Source: DASPXY01 sp038227745 (GTDB lineage: Bacteria; Planctomycetota; Planctomycetia; Gemmatales; Gemmataceae). Taken from it: a DNA stretch of 8,544 nt. Numbering within the stretch: position 1 is the stretch's first letter; each line of letters starts with the position of its first letter. Under the pieces are notes generated by a model. It saw nothing but the letters and a program-made list of their open reading frames with translations, searched no databases and was not told the origin of the DNA. Where the stretch lies: assembly GCA_038227745.1 (NCBI GenBank), contig JBBRPS010000453.1, forward strand, positions 1 to 8,544, written 5' to 3'. Below, one piece after another: positions 6,860 to 8,544 of this stretch. Made by a program: the position numbers and the translations under genes.

Positions 6860-7127
6860 CGGCCAGCCCGTCCCCGACGATCTGCTCGCCGATACCCTGT
6901 TGGAACTCCGCGACCGCTTCGGCTCGGTCTCGACCGAGACGCAGGTGATCCAGGGGCAGTGGACCCACCAGGGCCAGCTCTACCGCGACGACCTGGTTCG
7001 CGTCTTCGTCGATGTCCCCGATCTGCCGGAACACCGTCAGTTCTTCCGGGAGTATAAGGAGCGCCTGAAGGTCCGATTCCAGCAGCTAGACATCTGGATG
7101 GCGACCCACCCGCTGGAAGTCTTCTGA
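6807..7127 (+). CDS. Small conserved-looking protein of unknown function (106 aa)
   Basis: The protein starts MEKPFRRYEILLPRRFNDG and continues with a helical segment (LLADTLLELRDRFGSVSTET). A central part includes QGQWTHQGQLYRDDLVRVFV. The charged C-terminus (FFREYKERLKVRFQQLDIWM, then ATHPLEVF) is probably helical followed by a strand. It is cytosolic by appearance and has no Cys or His cluster and no known enzyme motif. The style and length match a hypothetical family recalled from planctomycetes and other bacteria, but no role is established. The ATG at 6807 has GGAGG at 6790-6794, 12 nt upstream, and lies inside the preceding gene with a 53-bp overlap, which suggests translational coupling. 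The reading frame upstream of this ATG does not resemble the protein and overlaps the first gene fully, so the longer start was rejected. Confidence 0.68.
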   Translation: MEKPFRRYEILLPRRFNDGQPVPDDLLADTLLELRDRFGSVSTETQVIQGQWTHQGQLYRDDLVRVFVDVPDLPEHRQFFREYKERLKVRFQQLDIWMATHPLEVF

Positions 7128-7140
7128 AGAGGTCTCCGGG

Positions 7141-7225
7141 GCATGCGACGGCGCCGACGCAGTTCGGCCTCGATCAGAAACTGGTCGGCGTCGAGGGCGC
7201 CGAGCCGATCCGGCAGATCCTGTGA
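7141..7225 (+). pseudogene. Truncated second copy of the DUF1501 gene 3' end
   Basis: These 85 bases match the last 121 bases of the DUF1501 gene (6321-6441) at 77 of 85 aligned positions, with one 36-base internal gap. The gap lies between two GGCCTCGA direct repeats in the intact gene (6346-6353 and 6382-6389), and one GGCCTCGA remains here (7166-7173). The copy reads HATAPTQFGLDQKLVGVEG then AEPIRQIL and a TGA, against HATALTQLGLD...LDQKLVGVEG then AEPIGQIL in the intact gene. Homology stops sharply at 7141 and no start or upstream domain remains, so this is a relic. It begins 14 bp after the stop of the 106-aa gene. Confidence 0.85.
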
Positions 7226-7240
7226 AAGACACCTCCACGG

Positions 7241-7272
7241 AAAGCCCACGGGTTGCCACCCGTGGGCTTTTT
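7241..7272 (+). terminator. Rho-independent terminator-like hairpin
   Basis: AAAGCCCACGGGT (7241-7253) pairs perfectly with ACCCGTGGGCTTT (7258-7270) around a TGCC loop and runs into TTTTT (7268-7272). A 13-bp stem followed by a T-run fits an intrinsic terminator. It lies 15 bp after the stop of the DUF1501 relic, where the terminator of an intact second copy would be expected. It would now end transcripts coming from the operon and the two small genes. Confidence 0.7.
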
Positions 7273-7400
7273 CGCCTCTTCCTCATCCCCCCTTATCCCC
7301 GGCATTTCCGGATTCCGGCCCATCCGCCATGCTCCGGTGAACTTGCCGGTGCGCACGTCCGTAATACGTTGATGAAGGTACAAGCAGTTATCCACCGTCG

Positions 7401-7434
7401 GCCCACGGGTGGGCAGGTGCGGCCCTCGGCCGCA
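7401..7434. repeat. Two short adjacent hairpins upstream of the ABC gene
   Basis: GCCCAC (7401-7406) pairs with GTGGGC (7409-7414). TGCGGCC (7418-7424) pairs with GGCCGCA (7428-7434) around a CTC loop, giving a 7-bp stem with a 3-nt loop similar to the cores of the larger palindromes. They lie in the 193-bp gap 7273-7465 before the ABC ATPase, where no gene or convincing promoter was recognised. They may be degenerate repeat units or chance pairing in GC-rich DNA. Confidence 0.3.
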
Positions 7435-7465
7435 GGCGTTCGACCGCGGCTTACAGGACGGCTCC

Positions 7466-8476
7466 ATGATCAACGTCCAGAATCTGACCAAGTTCTTCGG
7501 CCCCGTCATGGCGATTGACGGCATCTCCTTCCAGGTGGACCGGGGCGAGATCGTCGGCTTTCTCGGCCCCAACGGCGCCGGCAAGACGACCACGATGCGC
7601 ATCCTCACCAGCTACCTGCCCGCGACCAGCGGCGTCGCCAAGGTCGCCGGCTTCGACGTGATGATGCAGTCGATGGAGGTCCGCCGTAACATCGGCTACC
7701 TTCCCGAGAGCGTCCCCCTCTACCCCGAGATGCGCATCGAGGAGTACCTGAGCTACCGGGCCAAGCTGAAGGGCGTGACGCGCAAGGAACGGCCGCAGCG
7801 CATCGAGTACTGCATGGACCGCTGCCGCGTCCGCGAGGTGCGCCGCCGGTTGCTCGGCACCCTGTCGAAGGGCTACCGCCAGCGTGTCGGCCTGGCCGAC
7901 GCCATGATCCACGACCCGCCCATCCTCATCCTCGACGAGCCGACCACCGGCCTCGATCCCGTACAGATCCGCGAGACCCTGGCGCTGATCCAGGAGCTGG
8001 GCGAGAGCCACACCATCCTGCTGTCCACGCACATCCTCGCCGAGGTCGAGGCGGTCTGCGAGCGCGTCATCATCATCACCTCGGGCCGCGTCGGCGTCAG
8101 CCGCACCCTCGCCGAGCTGGCGAAGCAGTCGATCACCGTGCTGGAGGTGCGCGGCCCGGCCGAGCAGGTGGCCAACAGTCTGCGCGGCACGGAGGGCGTG
8201 CTCGGCGTCACGGTCAAGGCGCTCGGCGACGGCGTGAGCCGCTTCGACGTCCGCACCCAGGACGGCCGCGACCTGCGCGAGACGTTCTGCCAGCGTCTGA
8301 CCGAGAAGGGCTGGGTGCTGCGGCGGCTGGAGCTGCAACGGCGGTCGCTGGAGGAGACGTTCTTCGACGTGCTGCGCGAGGACAACCCGCTGCGGGACGC
8401 CCCCGCCATCGCCCCCGGGGCCACCGAGGCGGTGCAGGACAAGGCCGCGCAGTCCGCGGTCACGCAGAAAGATTAA
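7466..8476 (+). CDS. ABC transporter ATP-binding protein, ABC-2/GldA-like
   Basis: This 336-residue cytoplasmic ATPase would energise an ABC-2 type membrane exporter. Walker A is GPNGAGKTT (34-42). The Q-loop region is YLPESVPLY (78-86), with Glu at 81. The signature is LSKGYRQRVGLA (133-144), Walker B with its catalytic Glu is ILILDEPTTGLDP (153-165), and the H-loop His is 189 (LLSTH). LSKGYRQRVGLA with Lys in place of the first Gly of LSGG is usual for the GldA/ABC-2 subgroup, so it is not a defect. Residues about 215-310 form the C-terminal domain common in this subgroup, and the tail (about 311-336) is Ala-rich and probably disordered. The ATG at 7466 has AGGA 7 nt upstream and begins MINVQNLTKFFGPVMAIDGI, a typical family start; a longer form from 7409 has no such support. 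The membrane partner is not in the window and is expected downstream of the palindrome. The name GldA reflects similarity only and does not show gliding motility. Confidence 0.92.
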   Translation: MINVQNLTKFFGPVMAIDGISFQVDRGEIVGFLGPNGAGKTTTMRILTSYLPATSGVAKVAGFDVMMQSMEVRRNIGYLPESVPLYPEMRIEEYLSYRAKLKGVTRKERPQRIEYCMDRCRVREVRRRLLGTLSKGYRQRVGLADAMIHDPPILILDEPTTGLDPVQIRETLALIQELGESHTILLSTHILAEVEAVCERVIIITSGRVGVSRTLAELAKQSITVLEVRGPAEQVANSLRGTEGVLGVTVKALGDGVSRFDVRTQDGRDLRETFCQRLTEKGWVLRRLELQRRSLEETFFDVLREDNPLRDAPAIAPGATEAVQDKAAQSAVTQKD

Positions 8477-8493
8477 AGAGCGCCTGCAAGAGC

Positions 8494-8544
8494 GTGGGGC
8501 AAGTTGCCAACTTGCCGGGAACAACGGCAAGTTGGCAACTTGCC
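8494..8544. repeat. Nested palindromic repeat 3 (runs to the window edge)
   Basis: A perfect 19-bp inverted repeat (8498-8516 with 8526-8544) surrounds a 9-nt spacer (8517-8525). Each arm is a self-complementary core of an 8-bp stem and 3-nt loop: GGCAAGTT, GCC, AACTTGCC on the left. GTGG (8494-8497) directly precedes the left core, as in repeat 1. The right flank is cut off by the window end. It starts 17 bp after the ABC ATPase stop codon. Confidence 0.85.

Noticed and set aside
7451..8530. Minus-strand reading frame (359 codons) opposite the ABC ATPase
   Set aside because: It has no recognisable domains, whereas the plus strand has a complete set of ABC motifs.
1849..8544. CRISPR array
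   Set aside because: The repeats are three different palindromes spread over more than 6 kb, not regularly spaced copies of one repeat.

Overview
The window is GC-rich (roughly 70% in the genes) and looks like chromosomal DNA of a planctomycete, most likely of the Gemmata/Pirellula type. The main evidence is a PSCyt1-PSCyt2-PSD1 cytochrome protein followed by a Tat-exported DUF1501 protein, a gene pair that is heavily amplified in Planctomycetes and some Verrucomicrobia. Palindromic repeats between genes fit the same picture. No taxonomic search could be run, so this placement rests on recognised gene families.

Layout. Positions 1-118 are a comparatively AT-rich stretch that ends abruptly at the broken 5' end of a multi-membrane-span glycosyltransferase pseudogene (about 119-1193), which also carries a one-base frameshift at 688-690. 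Positions 1323-1500 hold the degenerate C-terminus of a minus-strand membrane protein. A possible sigma-70 promoter at 1587-1616, a small hairpin and a large nested palindrome (1840-1920) precede the central operon. That operon consists of the 973-residue PSD1-family protein (1954-4875), a perfect 31-bp-stem hairpin (4881-4949), and the DUF1501 protein (4963-6441). Two small overlapping genes of unknown function follow (6635-6859 and 6807-7127). After them come a truncated second copy of the DUF1501 3' end (7141-7225) and a strong hairpin terminator (7241-7272). The last gene is a GldA-like ABC transporter ATPase (7466-8476), and a third nested palindrome begins at about 8494 and runs to the window edge.

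How the genes may work together. The PSD1-family protein should be exported by Sec and carry covalently bound heme. The DUF1501 protein should be exported by Tat. Their pairing and spacing suggest co-transcription and a joint extracytoplasmic role, which is uncharacterised. The ABC ATPase probably powers an ABC-2 type membrane exporter encoded downstream, outside the window.

The most notable structural signal is that three intergenic palindromes with unrelated sequences share one geometry. In each, every arm is itself a 19-nt hairpin with an 8-bp stem and a 3-nt loop. This resembles paired REP (BIME-like) elements. The second signal is a decayed direct repeat of the DUF1501 gene tail, which together with the intact gene end brackets the two small genes.
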